Source: Deltaproteobacteria bacterium (GTDB lineage Bacteria; Myxococcota; Kuafuiibacteriia; Kuafuiibacteriales; Kuafuiibacteriaceae). Taken from it: a stretch of 64,000 bases of DNA. The translations under genes and the position numbers were made by a program. Location: positions 992,001-1,056,000 of the forward strand of contig JADJBV010000001.1 of NCBI GenBank assembly GCA_016703535.1. Direction: 5' to 3'. Each line of letters starts with the position of its first letter. Position 1 is the first letter of the stretch. Below the pieces are notes generated by a model. The model worked only from the letters and a program-made list of their open reading frames with translations, was not told the origin of the DNA and searched no databases. Positions 8,366 through 16,675 of the stretch are shown piece after piece.

Positions 8366-10195
8366 ATGAGCGGCCCCGTGCCGGCCGAGGACGAATACCG
8401 GCGGCGCCTGGCGCTGCGGCGGGACGCCCTGGCCAACACCCAAAAACGAGTCGAACGGCTCGGCAACCTGCGCTTGGTCCTGGTCCTGTTGGGCCTGGGG
8501 TTGTTGCTGCTGCCGTTGTTCGTTCGGCAAGGGGCGCCCTGGTGGGGTCTGTTGCCGGTGGCCTTGGCCTTTGCTGTCTTGGGTCGGGCCTTGGATCGGG
8601 CCCAACGCCAAGAGCGGGCCTTGGGCGGGGCGGTCCGTTATTACGAGGACGGCCTGGCCCGGATCGAGGAGCGTTGGCGTCAACTCCCCAGCGACGGCGT
8701 GGCCCTGGGGGTCCCGTACCGAGGGGGCCACCACCCGGCCGACGATCTCGATCTTTTTGGCCCCAACTCTCTGTTTCAGCTGCTCGATCGCACGGTGACC
8801 GCCGAAGGGGCCCGCACCTTAGCCCGCTGGCTCACCGAACCCGCCGAGGTCGAGGAGCTCCGGGCCCGCCAAGCCGCGGCCATCGAGTTGGCCCAGGCTT
8901 TGGACGTCAGTGAGGCCTTGGCGTCGGCGGCGGCGGGGGATGACCACCGGGCGGTCGAAGATCAGGCCTTGTTGGCCTGGGCCGAAGGGGGTCCACCTCT
9001 GCCGCGCCCCGGCCTGCTCCAGCTCTTGGGGGTCGTGTTACCCGCCCTGTTTTTGTCGGCCTTCGGCTGGTGGGCCTTCACCGCCCAGCGGGGCCCGATG
9101 GTCTGGACCGGCCTGTTGATCATCGCCACGGTGGTCGCCACCCGCAAGATGATCGGGGCCCGGGCCCAGGTCTTGTCGGGCCCGGAGCGGGCCCTCTCCC
9201 GTTACGCCAAGTTGATCGAGACGGTGGAGGCCCTGCCGCTGTCCTCGCCCCGGCTCAAGGCCGTGCAAGACAAGTTGCGGGTCCAAGGTGAGCCGGCGGC
9301 GGCCCGGATCCAGCGGCTGCGTCGTTTGGTGGAGTACCTGGAGTGGCGCCTCAACGCCTTCTTTGGCCTCAGCCTCTCGCCCGCCTTGTTGTGGGAGCTC
9401 AACTTGGTGCTGCGGACCGAGCGGTGGCGCCAGGAGACCGGCCCGGCCTTACGCGGTTGGTTCTTGGCCATCGGTGAGCTGGAGGCCTTGGCCTCCTTCG
9501 GGGCTTTGTTGCGGGAGCGGCCGGACTACTGCCTCCCCACCTTCGTCGAGGGCCCGGCCACCTTCAAAGCCCAGGGCCTGTCCCATCCCTTGATCGATCG
9601 GAAGAAGGTGGTGGCCAACGATCTCTCCTTGGATGGGCCCGGTTCGGTGTTGTTGTTGTCCGGCTCAAACATGAGCGGCAAAAGTACGCTGCTCCGTTCG
9701 GTGGGCCTGGCGGTGGTCATGGCCCGGGCTGGGGCGCCGGTGGCGGCCCGTCAACTCGAGCTCACGCCGCTGGAGTTGATGACCAGCGTGCGGATCGTCG
9801 ACTCCTTGGCCGCGGGAACCTCTCACTTCTACGCCGAACTTTTGCGCCTCAAGGCGATCGTCGACCGGGCCAAAGACGGCCGGCCGCTTCTGTATCTGCT
9901 CGACGAGGTCTTGCACGGGACCAACAGCCGCGAGCGTTATTTGGGCGCGGTGGCGGTGATCCGCTGGTTGGCCAGCACGGGCGCCATGGGCATCGTCACC
10001 ACCCACGACCTCTCCTTGGCCAAGGTCAAAGAACGCCTGCCGCCGCAAAAGGCGCGCAACCAGCACTTCTCCGATGAGGTCCAAGGTGATCGGATCCACT
10101 TCGACTATCACCTCCGAGATGGGCCCATTCAGTCGACCAACGCCTTGCGCTTGATGCGGGCGGTGGGGATTGATCTGGACTACGAGGAAGATTGA
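8366..10195 (+). CDS. Membrane-anchored MutS-family ATPase
   Basis: A 609-residue protein with the MutS C-terminal ATPase: Walker A GSNMSGKST (433-441), the conserved TSHFYAEL loop (485-492), Walker B LLYLLDEVLHGTNS (508-521) and the switch His in TTHDLS (547). Upstream is a MutS core/lever-like helical region. There is no mismatch-recognition domain with a Phe-x-Glu motif. There are four predicted transmembrane helices in two pairs at about 35-53, 59-75, 217-238 and 244-260, so it is anchored in the inner membrane with the ATPase in the cytoplasm. This matches the little-studied membrane MutS-like proteins rather than mismatch-repair MutS. DNA binding is not established. Confidence 0.88.
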   Translation: MSGPVPAEDEYRRRLALRRDALANTQKRVERLGNLRLVLVLLGLGLLLLPLFVRQGAPWWGLLPVALAFAVLGRALDRAQRQERALGGAVRYYEDGLARIEERWRQLPSDGVALGVPYRGGHHPADDLDLFGPNSLFQLLDRTVTAEGARTLARWLTEPAEVEELRARQAAAIELAQALDVSEALASAAAGDDHRAVEDQALLAWAEGGPPLPRPGLLQLLGVVLPALFLSAFGWWAFTAQRGPMVWTGLLIIATVVATRKMIGARAQVLSGPERALSRYAKLIETVEALPLSSPRLKAVQDKLRVQGEPAAARIQRLRRLVEYLEWRLNAFFGLSLSPALLWELNLVLRTERWRQETGPALRGWFLAIGELEALASFGALLRERPDYCLPTFVEGPATFKAQGLSHPLIDRKKVVANDLSLDGPGSVLLLSGSNMSGKSTLLRSVGLAVVMARAGAPVAARQLELTPLELMTSVRIVDSLAAGTSHFYAELLRLKAIVDRAKDGRPLLYLLDEVLHGTNSRERYLGAVAVIRWLASTGAMGIVTTHDLSLAKVKERLPPQKARNQHFSDEVQGDRIHFDYHLRDGPIQSTNALRLMRAVGIDLDYEED

Positions 10196-10229
10196 TCGCG
10201 CCGTTATTGGGCGTTTGGTAGGGTGGGGC

Positions 10230-10712
10230 GTGCCGCTCACCCCCTTGGTCGACGCGACCTACCGCACCGCTTATCGGGTCGCTTATCGTTTGATGAAGAC
10301 CTACTGGAAGGTCCGTCAACCCACCACCCACGGCGCTTTGGTGGCGGTCTGGCACGGGCGGCGGATCCTGTTGGTGAAGAACTCCTACGTCCCGTATTGG
10401 AGCCTGCCGGGCGGCTACCTCCACCGAGGCGAAACCGGGGCCCAAGCTGCGGCTCGGGAGCTGGCCGAGGAGGTCGGGGTGAAGGTCGATCCCAGCCAAC
10501 TCCGACCTTCCGTCGATATCCGGCACCCTTGGGAGGGCAAACAGGATCACGTGGAGATCTTCGAGCTGGAGTTGGATCACGAGCCGACGGTGATGGCCGA
10601 TCGGCGAGAGGTGGTGGAGGCGGGCTTCTATTTTGAGGAGCGGGCCTTGGAGCTGAACCTGTTCCCGCCCATTCGGGCCCACATCGAAGAACGTCGCCGT
10701 CACCGCTCCTGA
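10230..10712 (+). CDS. Nudix hydrolase
   Basis: A cytoplasmic Nudix-fold protein of about 160 residues. The full Nudix box G-x5-E-x7-RE-L-x-EE-x-GV is present (GYLHRGETGAQAAARELAEEVGV), which binds Mg and hydrolyses a nucleoside diphosphate linked to another group; the substrate cannot be read from the sequence. The strand THGALVAVWHGRRILLVKNSY precedes it. The start is uncertain. GTG at 10230 gives a normal N-terminal helix with a purine-rich stretch just upstream, while a TTG at 10170 would overlap the MutS-like gene by 26 nt. The 3' end overlaps the convergent small secreted-protein gene by 13 bp. Confidence 0.85.
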   Translation: MPLTPLVDATYRTAYRVAYRLMKTYWKVRQPTTHGALVAVWHGRRILLVKNSYVPYWSLPGGYLHRGETGAQAAARELAEEVGVKVDPSQLRPSVDIRHPWEGKQDHVEIFELELDHEPTVMADRREVVEAGFYFEERALELNLFPPIRAHIEERRRHRS

Positions 10713-11122
10713 GTTGCCGAGAGGATCCAGATCTCGAGGAGCCGCTGGTGGGCCGGGCTGAGTTTGCCGGCGGCCCGCAGCTTGGTGGCGATGTCCTGGG
10801 CCCACAGGTAGTGATCGGGATCCGCGTCTTTTTTGGCGCGATCGGCCAGGGTCAGGCCCCCTTCGATCGGGCAACGATCGAGCTCGGTTTTGGCGCAGCC
10901 CTTGGGCACTTCGGCGGGCCCACTCACCGGCTTGGCGTCGAAGAGGCCACAGACCAACTCGGGGCGTTCGGCGAAGCGCTGACGGATCGCCTGGGCCCGG
11001 GCCGGCAGGGGCAAACGTTCGACCTCGACCCGGGCCTGGAGCGCCGCCAACTGGCAGCGTTCCTCGGCGGCCGCGGGTCGCGGCCAGGCCAAACACAACA
11101 ACAGCAGGAGGTGTCTTCGCAT
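10700..11122 (-). CDS. Small secreted protein, unknown
   Basis: A 140-residue protein with a clear signal peptide (RRHLLLLLCLAWPRPAAAEE). The mature part is helical and has four Cys (CQLAALQARV, ELVCGLFD, KGCAKTELDRC), suggesting disulfides in the periplasm. No known family is recognised. It lies 3 bp downstream of the caspase-like gene on the same strand and so is probably its operon partner. Its 3' end overlaps the convergent Nudix gene. Confidence 0.75.
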   Translation of the reverse strand: MRRHLLLLLCLAWPRPAAAEERCQLAALQARVEVERLPLPARAQAIRQRFAERPELVCGLFDAKPVSGPAEVPKGCAKTELDRCPIEGGLTLADRAKKDADPDHYLWAQDIATKLRAAGKLSPAHQRLLEIWILSATQER

Positions 11123-11125
11123 GGT

Positions 11126-12661
11126 TCAGATCCAGGTCTCGGGGATCCAGGCGGGCGATAGATCCCGCAGCCCTTCGGTCAACAGAGTCTGCACCCGTTC
11201 TTGTTCGGGCGTCGAGTTCGCCTGGCCCGACAAGGCCTCCTGATATCGCTGGATCACCGACAAGGTGTCGGCGCGGCTGGTGGTTCCCAGATCGGGCCGG
11301 GGGAGACCCAGGCTCTGATGGGCCCGATCGATCTCGGCGCCGTAGCGGCCGACGAACAACAACTTGATGCGATCGAAGAACAACAGCCGCGCCACTTGGC
11401 CCCGCTCCACCAAAAGCCGGCCCTTGGTTTCGGTCGGCAGATCCCGGCGGCCGAGGAGGTGCTGGACCCGAGCGTAGTGGGTGCGGAGCGGGCCCCGTTG
11501 GGGGTCGTCCACGGTTCGTTCACCCGAAAAGTACAGCGGCACCAGATCCGCGGACTGGAGGTAGCTGGCCTCGGCCCGCACAAGGGGCACGGCGGGGGTG
11601 CCACTTTGGTAGCCGGCGCTTGAGGTCCACACCGCGACGAAGTCACCCTTTCGGGTGCCGGCCGCCACCTCTCGATCGAGGGCGTCGCCGTGGCCTCGGG
11701 TGGCCCGCTCCCAACGCGCCAAGTGGGTGCCCGCGCCCGAAACCGCCCCGGGGGCGCTGCCGTCGTAGGCCCAGATGGTCTTCAGCTTGGGGAACATGGC
11801 TTGGTATTCGTCCATGGCCGCTTCTCCCCCCGAATAACAGGCGGCGACGAAGAGGTCCTCGACCTGCCGGGCGGCGTTCGGAAACACCGCGACCAACCCT
11901 CCCAAGGCCGACCAGGGGAATTGGCCGTTGTCATCACCCCACGGCCCGGTGCCCACGTTGTGGCCCGAGATCACCAGGCGCTCCACCTTACGCAATCCCA
12001 ACTCTGCGTCTGCCAACCGCAAGACAAGTTGCGCGGCCTCGTCCTTGGCGCCTTCCCCCACCGTGCCCATCGCCGCCAAGAAGGCCTCGGCCCGATCACC
12101 CTCCAGGCCCAAGGCCCGGCCAAAACGCCGGATGCCATCGTCTTGGGCGAGGTCATAGGTCGCGCCGCGGTAGGTGACCTGGTCGGCCCGAGGGCCCGGC
12201 CCGATCAGATCGACCGAGGCGCCGGTGTAGCGGTGCAGCTGCCCGACCTCGTAGGCCACGTCGGGGTTGAGGCCGAGGTAGACGATCGGCGAACGGTCCT
12301 TTTTGGCCTCGGCCGAGGGCGTCCGCACCGAAGCCACGCTCAACAACATCGAGGCACCGAAGACCGCCGCCTTGACGCTTTGGGGGAGGAGGCTCCCGAA
12401 GAGGCCACCCCAACGGGAAGGGTGCCGGGGATAAACGGGGCTGGGGCTCGAGTGTTCTTCCCGGAAGATCTCGGGGGTCGGGGGCTCGATCTTCCCCGCC
12501 TCGACCCGGGTCAGGTGGGGATCCCGCAGCAACCGACGAAGGCCGCTCAAACCGTCGTTTCGAAGGCGGGGTCCGATGAACACCGGGTCGGGTATCGGTC
12601 TGGGAAAACGGGTGTTGCGTGCACCCGGCGGTTTCCCGGTTTTGACTGTGACCGGGCTCAA
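11126..12661 (-). CDS. Caspase-like (clan CD) cysteine-peptidase-fold protein
   Basis: The open frame encodes 511 residues. A hydrophobic stretch near residues 96-112 (VKAAVFGASMLLSVASV) ending ...TPSAEA could be an internal signal/anchor, so the true start may be later, and the first roughly 85 Pro/Arg-rich residues may not be translated. The core carries a His in LVISGHNVG (His234) and a Cys in LFVAACYSGGEA (Cys275), in the order and spacing of the caspase/gingipain catalytic dyad after hydrophobic strands. TIWAYDGSAPGAVSG follows. It is placed between a small secreted protein (3 bp) and the kinase (13 bp upstream), suggesting one transcript. Proteolytic activity is inferred from the dyad only. 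Confidence 0.7.
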   Translation of the reverse strand: MSPVTVKTGKPPGARNTRFPRPIPDPVFIGPRLRNDGLSGLRRLLRDPHLTRVEAGKIEPPTPEIFREEHSSPSPVYPRHPSRWGGLFGSLLPQSVKAAVFGASMLLSVASVRTPSAEAKKDRSPIVYLGLNPDVAYEVGQLHRYTGASVDLIGPGPRADQVTYRGATYDLAQDDGIRRFGRALGLEGDRAEAFLAAMGTVGEGAKDEAAQLVLRLADAELGLRKVERLVISGHNVGTGPWGDDNGQFPWSALGGLVAVFPNAARQVEDLFVAACYSGGEAAMDEYQAMFPKLKTIWAYDGSAPGAVSGAGTHLARWERATRGHGDALDREVAAGTRKGDFVAVWTSSAGYQSGTPAVPLVRAEASYLQSADLVPLYFSGERTVDDPQRGPLRTHYARVQHLLGRRDLPTETKGRLLVERGQVARLLFFDRIKLLFVGRYGAEIDRAHQSLGLPRPDLGTTSRADTLSVIQRYQEALSGQANSTPEQERVQTLLTEGLRDLSPAWIPETWI

Positions 12662-12674
12662 CCTGGAACGGGCG

Positions 12675-14537
12675 CTACCGATGTTCGAGGGCGTTCAGGG
12701 CCGACTCCAGGGCCTCGAGCTGCTGCTCGGGCGTGCCGGCCCGATCTCGGGCCCGGAGGGCTTCGGCCGAAACCACCTGCCGGACCTCTTCGGGGAGCCC
12801 TTCGGCGGCGGCCAACACGTCTTTGGCCAAGGCGCGGCCCAACTTCATGGCGGTGTTGGGATCCCCGGTCTGGTGGCGCAGCTCGTCCAGTCGGGCCCTG
12901 AAGATTCGGCTGCGCGGGGCCGGCGGGGGGGCCGGCGTCGGGGGGGGGTTGTCGGCGGGTCGTACCTCGGCGCGAGTTTCCCGTCCGTCGCTGCGGGGCC
13001 GGGCCGAGTCGGGGCGGCGATTGTTCTTGGGATCTTGAACCTCGGGCGCCGGGCTCCTGTCGATCGGCACCACCCCCACCGCTTGGGCTTTGGCCTCGAC
13101 CACCGGAGCCGTGGGGCGCGGCGCGACGCCCGGGCTTTGGGTCGAGGGTGGCACGGTGAACTCCACCGGGGCGGCGGTTTCGCCCTGCTGCAGGAACCAC
13201 AAGGTGCCGCCCCCGGCGAGCGCCGCCAACACCACCGCCGCCGCCGCGAAGCGGGGGGCCCGACTCACCTGGGTGATGGTGCTCGAGCCGGTATAGGAGC
13301 TGGAGCCGAAGTGGGTGCTGCTCGCCATCGGCAAGGGCGCGGCGGTGTCGACGAAGACCCGGGCGGGTTGGTCCGGCGAAAGCAGGTAACCGGTGCGGGT
13401 CTGGCTGCCCAGATCCAGGCCATCGGCGGGGGTCAAGCCGGTCCGGGTGGCGTCCCGTTGATCGCCGTATTGGATGGGCGTGGGCTGGACATAGCCGTTC
13501 ATCTCGCCGGTGTGGATCCGGGTGGGTTCGGCCACCGGGCCTTCTTGGGCGTGGGCTTGGGCTCGGGAGAGGAGTTCTTGGGCCTTCCGCTCCCCATTGG
13601 GGAAGAGGGCCCGGACGAACTGGCCGATCGCGTCCCGGGGCGTGCTCAGGTACGGGGCGGCGGCCTGCCGGAGGGCCTGCTGAAAGGCCCGGGCGTTGGC
13701 GAACCGATCTTCGGGCATCTTCTCCAGGGCCCGTCGCAACACCAGGTCGAAGGCGGCGGGGACCTTGGCGTTGCGGCTCGACGGCGCGGGGGCCTCGTCC
13801 CGGGCCACGCTCATCAAGATCTTGGCTCGGCCCTTGGCCTTCACCAGGCGTTCGCCGACCAACATCTCCCAGAACACGGCGGCGATGCTGTAGAGGTCGC
13901 TGCGTTGATCGACCTGGAGGGCCGTCGCTTGTTCGGGCGACATGTAATAGGGCGTGCCGATCAAGGTCCCGGCGGCGGTTTTGTATTCGTCGATGTCGCC
14001 TTTGGCGATGCCGAAGTCGATCAGCTTCACCTGGCCCGAGTAGCTGACCATCACGTTCCGCGGTGACAGATCCCGGTGCACCAGGTTGAGCGGTGTGCCT
14101 TCAGCGTCCCGGAACTCATGGGCGTAGGCCAAGGCCTCGAGGGCCTCGATCATGATCGGGATCGACACCTCGAAGGGCAACACACCGCCGCGCTCCTGGG
14201 CCGCGGTCACCAGGGCCTCGACGGTTTCGCCGGCGATGAACTCCATGGCCAAACAGAAGCGACCCCCTTCGATGCCCGCGTCGGTGACCTGACAGATCGC
14301 TGGGTGGTTGAGCTGAGAGGCGATGTTGGCCTCTCGATAAAAACGACGCCCCGCCTCGCTGTTGCTCTCGAGCTGCACGTGCAGCTGCTTCAAGACGACG
14401 ATCTGGCTGGAGCTGTCTTTTTTGGCCAAGTGGACCTTGGCCATGCCGCCTTCACCCAAGGGCTCGAGCAAGGTGTAGCGACCCAGCCGGCTGGGCCCGA
14501 CGGCGGCCTCTGCGCCCTCTGGTTTTGGTCCCTGCAC
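12675..14537 (-). CDS. Hanks-type Ser/Thr protein kinase with one transmembrane helix
   Basis: 620 residues. The cytoplasmic kinase domain (about 20-290) has the Gly-rich loop LGEGGMAKV (27-35), ATP-anchoring Lys50 in VVLKQL, catalytic HRDLSPRN (Asp156), DFG (174-176) and GTPYYMSPEQ. All catalytic residues are present. A disordered juxtamembrane segment is followed by one transmembrane helix at about 430-449 and a Pro-rich extracytoplasmic tail with a helical C-terminus (LGRALAKDVLAAAEGLPEEV). No PASTA repeats are present. It is the first gene of a likely minus-strand unit with the caspase-like and small secreted genes. A terminator hairpin separates it from the ExbD gene upstream. The substrate is unknown. 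Confidence 0.92.
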   Translation of the reverse strand: MQGPKPEGAEAAVGPSRLGRYTLLEPLGEGGMAKVHLAKKDSSSQIVVLKQLHVQLESNSEAGRRFYREANIASQLNHPAICQVTDAGIEGGRFCLAMEFIAGETVEALVTAAQERGGVLPFEVSIPIMIEALEALAYAHEFRDAEGTPLNLVHRDLSPRNVMVSYSGQVKLIDFGIAKGDIDEYKTAAGTLIGTPYYMSPEQATALQVDQRSDLYSIAAVFWEMLVGERLVKAKGRAKILMSVARDEAPAPSSRNAKVPAAFDLVLRRALEKMPEDRFANARAFQQALRQAAAPYLSTPRDAIGQFVRALFPNGERKAQELLSRAQAHAQEGPVAEPTRIHTGEMNGYVQPTPIQYGDQRDATRTGLTPADGLDLGSQTRTGYLLSPDQPARVFVDTAAPLPMASSTHFGSSSYTGSSTITQVSRAPRFAAAAVVLAALAGGGTLWFLQQGETAAPVEFTVPPSTQSPGVAPRPTAPVVEAKAQAVGVVPIDRSPAPEVQDPKNNRRPDSARPRSDGRETRAEVRPADNPPPTPAPPPAPRSRIFRARLDELRHQTGDPNTAMKLGRALAKDVLAAAEGLPEEVRQVVSAEALRARDRAGTPEQQLEALESALNALEHR

Positions 14538-14616
14538 GCCCGCCGCCTCCCAGCATCATACCGTGAGTTGTTCCCGGCTGAAGGGGGAGGGGGGCCCACT
14601 TAGGGGGAAAATGAAG

Positions 14617-14644
14617 CCCCACGCCCCCGCGAAGGGGCGTGGGG
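14617..14644 (-). terminator. Terminator hairpin downstream of the ExbB/ExbD/ExbD cassette
   Basis: CCCCACGCCCC (14617-14627) pairs perfectly over 11 bp with GGGGCGTGGGG (14634-14644), leaving a 6-nt loop. It begins 10 nt after the last ExbD stop on the minus strand and is followed on that strand by CTTCATTTTCC. The position and strength fit an intrinsic terminator for the motor operon. Confidence 0.75.
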
Positions 14645-14654
14645 GAGGGGAGGC

Positions 14655-15227
14655 TCAGCCGCCGCCTTCGGCAGGCTTTTCGCCGCCTTCGCCTGGGACC
14701 GCGCCGGTCACGAGTACGGCGTAGTTGAAGGCCGTGTAACCCGCGTCCGCCGCCGCAAACATCACCTTGCGGACCAGCTTGAAGTCGATGTTCTTGTCGC
14801 AGTTGATGATGATCTGACCCTTGAACGGCTGTCCGGGGTGCATCATCTCGTCGACCTTACGCATCTCTTGCAGCTTGTCCGTGAGGGACGGGATCCGCAG
14901 ATCCGGGTCCTTCAGGATGTCATCCGCGTCGCCCACCTTCACACCCTCGATCGCGACGGTGTTCGCCGAGATCTGGATGATCGGTGCGCGCTCCAGCTCC
15001 GAGGTCACGGTCGCCTTCGGCAGCTGGATGTCCTTCGAGATGGAGATCAACTCTCCACTCGCCGAGAAGTTCATGATCAAGAACACAACCAAGATCACGA
15101 ACATGTCGATCAGCGGGGTGAGCAGCAGATCTGCCACCGAGCTGTGTCGCCTCTGATTTTTGCTGAGCGCCCGGTGCTCCTTGAGCCAAGGAGCAAAGGG
15201 CCTCTTTTCCGGTTTCTTGATCGGCAT
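14655..15227 (-). CDS. ExbD/TolR-family protein (second copy of cassette)
   Basis: A 190-residue inner-membrane protein: a cytoplasmic N-terminus, one transmembrane helix at about 33-53 (LLLTPLIDMFVILVVFLIM) containing the essential proton-path Asp41, and a periplasmic ExbD/TolR domain ending in a Gly/Glu-rich tail. It would pair with the ExbB-like protein two genes upstream to form a proton-driven motor. The tail after the transmembrane helix is longer than in E. coli TolR. AGGAGG lies about 8 nt before the ATG. The gap to the preceding ExbD gene is 11 bp. In Myxococcus, one ExbB-like and two ExbD-like proteins (AglR, AglQ, AglS) drive gliding; equivalence here is inference. Confidence 0.92.
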   Translation of the reverse strand: MPIKKPEKRPFAPWLKEHRALSKNQRRHSSVADLLLTPLIDMFVILVVFLIMNFSASGELISISKDIQLPKATVTSELERAPIIQISANTVAIEGVKVGDADDILKDPDLRIPSLTDKLQEMRKVDEMMHPGQPFKGQIIINCDKNIDFKLVRKVMFAAADAGYTAFNYAVLVTGAVPGEGGEKPAEGGG

Positions 15228-15238
15228 CTTTGGTCCTC

Positions 15239-15721
15239 CTAGCTATCCACGCCGGCGACCGAAATGCCGTCGAGCTTGTGCCCAAGGCACAAGTCCATGA
15301 CAGTGATCAGCTCCTGGTAAGGGACTTTGTCCTCACTGGTGACCGTCACGTCGTGGTTGTCGGGGTGCTCGGTCACGACCTGCTTCAGCGCTTCCGCCAA
15401 AGTGGTCGAGTCGTACGCATCCCCTTTCTTCTCGATCTCCTTCACGACCGCCCCCTTCTTGGAGACGGTGTAACCGGTGGCCTTGATCAAGACCGTGAGG
15501 TTCAGCTTTTCGGTTTCATCCGGGGGCTGAGAGTCCTCACTCGGCATGTTCGGCGTCTGCTTGACGTCGATCTTGGCGACCTGGGTCCACACCGAGGTCA
15601 TCAAAAGGAAGGAGATCAACACCGACAACAAGTCGATGAAGGGAACCAAGTTCAGCTGGAAATCGACGGTTTTTTTACCGCCGCCTCCACTCGGTACTGG
15701 GGCGCCACCACCGCCAGCCAT
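15239..15721 (-). CDS. ExbD/TolR-family protein (first copy of cassette)
   Basis: A 160-residue protein with a Gly-rich N-terminus, one transmembrane helix (VPFIDLLSVLISFLLMTSVW, about 26-45) with the conserved Asp30, and a periplasmic domain (KLNLTVLIKATGYTVS...YDSTTLAEALKQVVTEHPDNHDVTVTSED). A very strong ribosome binding site, AAGGAGG, precedes the ATG. It is the middle gene of the ExbB-ExbD-ExbD order: 157 bp after the ExbB stop and 11 bp before the second ExbD gene. It is probably one of two unequal ExbD subunits in one stator unit. Confidence 0.92.
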   Translation of the reverse strand: MAGGGGAPVPSGGGGKKTVDFQLNLVPFIDLLSVLISFLLMTSVWTQVAKIDVKQTPNMPSEDSQPPDETEKLNLTVLIKATGYTVSKKGAVVKEIEKKGDAYDSTTLAEALKQVVTEHPDNHDVTVTSEDKVPYQELITVMDLCLGHKLDGISVAGVDS

Positions 15722-15878
15722 ACACTAACCTCCTTCAAAGTCCTTGGGTCCCGGTCCGGCAAAGCCGGCCCACCCATCTACGTTCGCCTTTGGCTCACTG
15801 CGCGCTTCGCTTGCAGATCGCTACGCCCGAGATGTGGAGCCTGATTGCCGCTGGAACCCTTGCGACTTCGATCCTTCC

Positions 15879-16544
15879 TTATTCTTCGCGAGCCGCGCCG
15901 AGGGTCGACAGGTCGAGCTTGTCCCGGTTGGTCACGACCAAGTTCAACACGGCCACCGAGGCCTCGTTGATGTCGTCCATGAGGTGCTGGGTCTTGCTCT
16001 GGAGCACCGAAAAGAACAGCAGGCCCGGGATCGCGGTGAGCAACCCGAAGGCGGTGCAGTTCATGGCTTCCGAGATGCCTTGGGCGAGCAAGGTCGCCTT
16101 CTCGGACGGGTCAGCGGTCGCCACCGCGCCGAAGCACTTGATCAGACCGACGATGGTGCCGAGGAGGCCGGCGAGCATCGCCACGTTCGCGAGCATCGCC
16201 AAGAAGGCGGTGCGCTTCTCGAGCCGCGGGATCTCCCGGAGCGAAGCCTCGTCCATGGCCGCCTGCACTTCGGCGTCCGACTTGTTCACCTTCACCAAGC
16301 CCGACTTGATGATGTTGGACAGCGGGGTCGGGGTCTGGCTGCACAAAGCCAGGGCCTTACCGACGTTGCCCGCGAGGATGTACTTCCGCATCGCCTGGAC
16401 GAAGGCGTCCTTGCTGATGGAAGCCTTGAAGTAGAGGTACTGGATGCGCTCGATCGCGATCGCGAAGATGAAGATCGAACAGACCGCGATGGGGTACATG
16501 CCCCAACCACCCTCTTGGAACCGGTGCGCAATTTCCTCGAACAT
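15879..16544 (-). CDS. ExbB/TolQ/MotA-family proton channel protein
   Basis: 221 residues starting at MFEEIAHRFQEGGW; GAGGAG lies about 8 nt upstream, and a longer open frame upstream has no such signal. Three transmembrane helices fit the family: about 16-32 (MYPIAVCSIFIFAIAIE), about 119-140 (LAMLANVAMLAGLLGTIVGLI) and about 162-182 (ISEAMNCTAFGLLTAIPGLLFF). The conserved GLLGTIVG and TA.GLL.AIP motifs of MotA/TolQ/ExbB are present. It is the first gene of the motor cassette and would form a pentamer around the two ExbD proteins, converting proton flow to force on an envelope partner. The AglR-like role is suggested by gene order only. Confidence 0.93.
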   Translation of the reverse strand: MFEEIAHRFQEGGWGMYPIAVCSIFIFAIAIERIQYLYFKASISKDAFVQAMRKYILAGNVGKALALCSQTPTPLSNIIKSGLVKVNKSDAEVQAAMDEASLREIPRLEKRTAFLAMLANVAMLAGLLGTIVGLIKCFGAVATADPSEKATLLAQGISEAMNCTAFGLLTAIPGLLFFSVLQSKTQHLMDDINEASVAVLNLVVTNRDKLDLSTLGAAREE

Positions 16545-16675
16545 GAATTTCCTACTCCTCTTTCTCTTGGGCAACGTCCGGCTGGACGTCATTGGTAGAG
16601 CTCGGGCGCCCTCTCGGACACCGAGACTGTGGACCTGGTTCCCAGACAACCTCCCGATGAGGTCGAATTGGGGAC

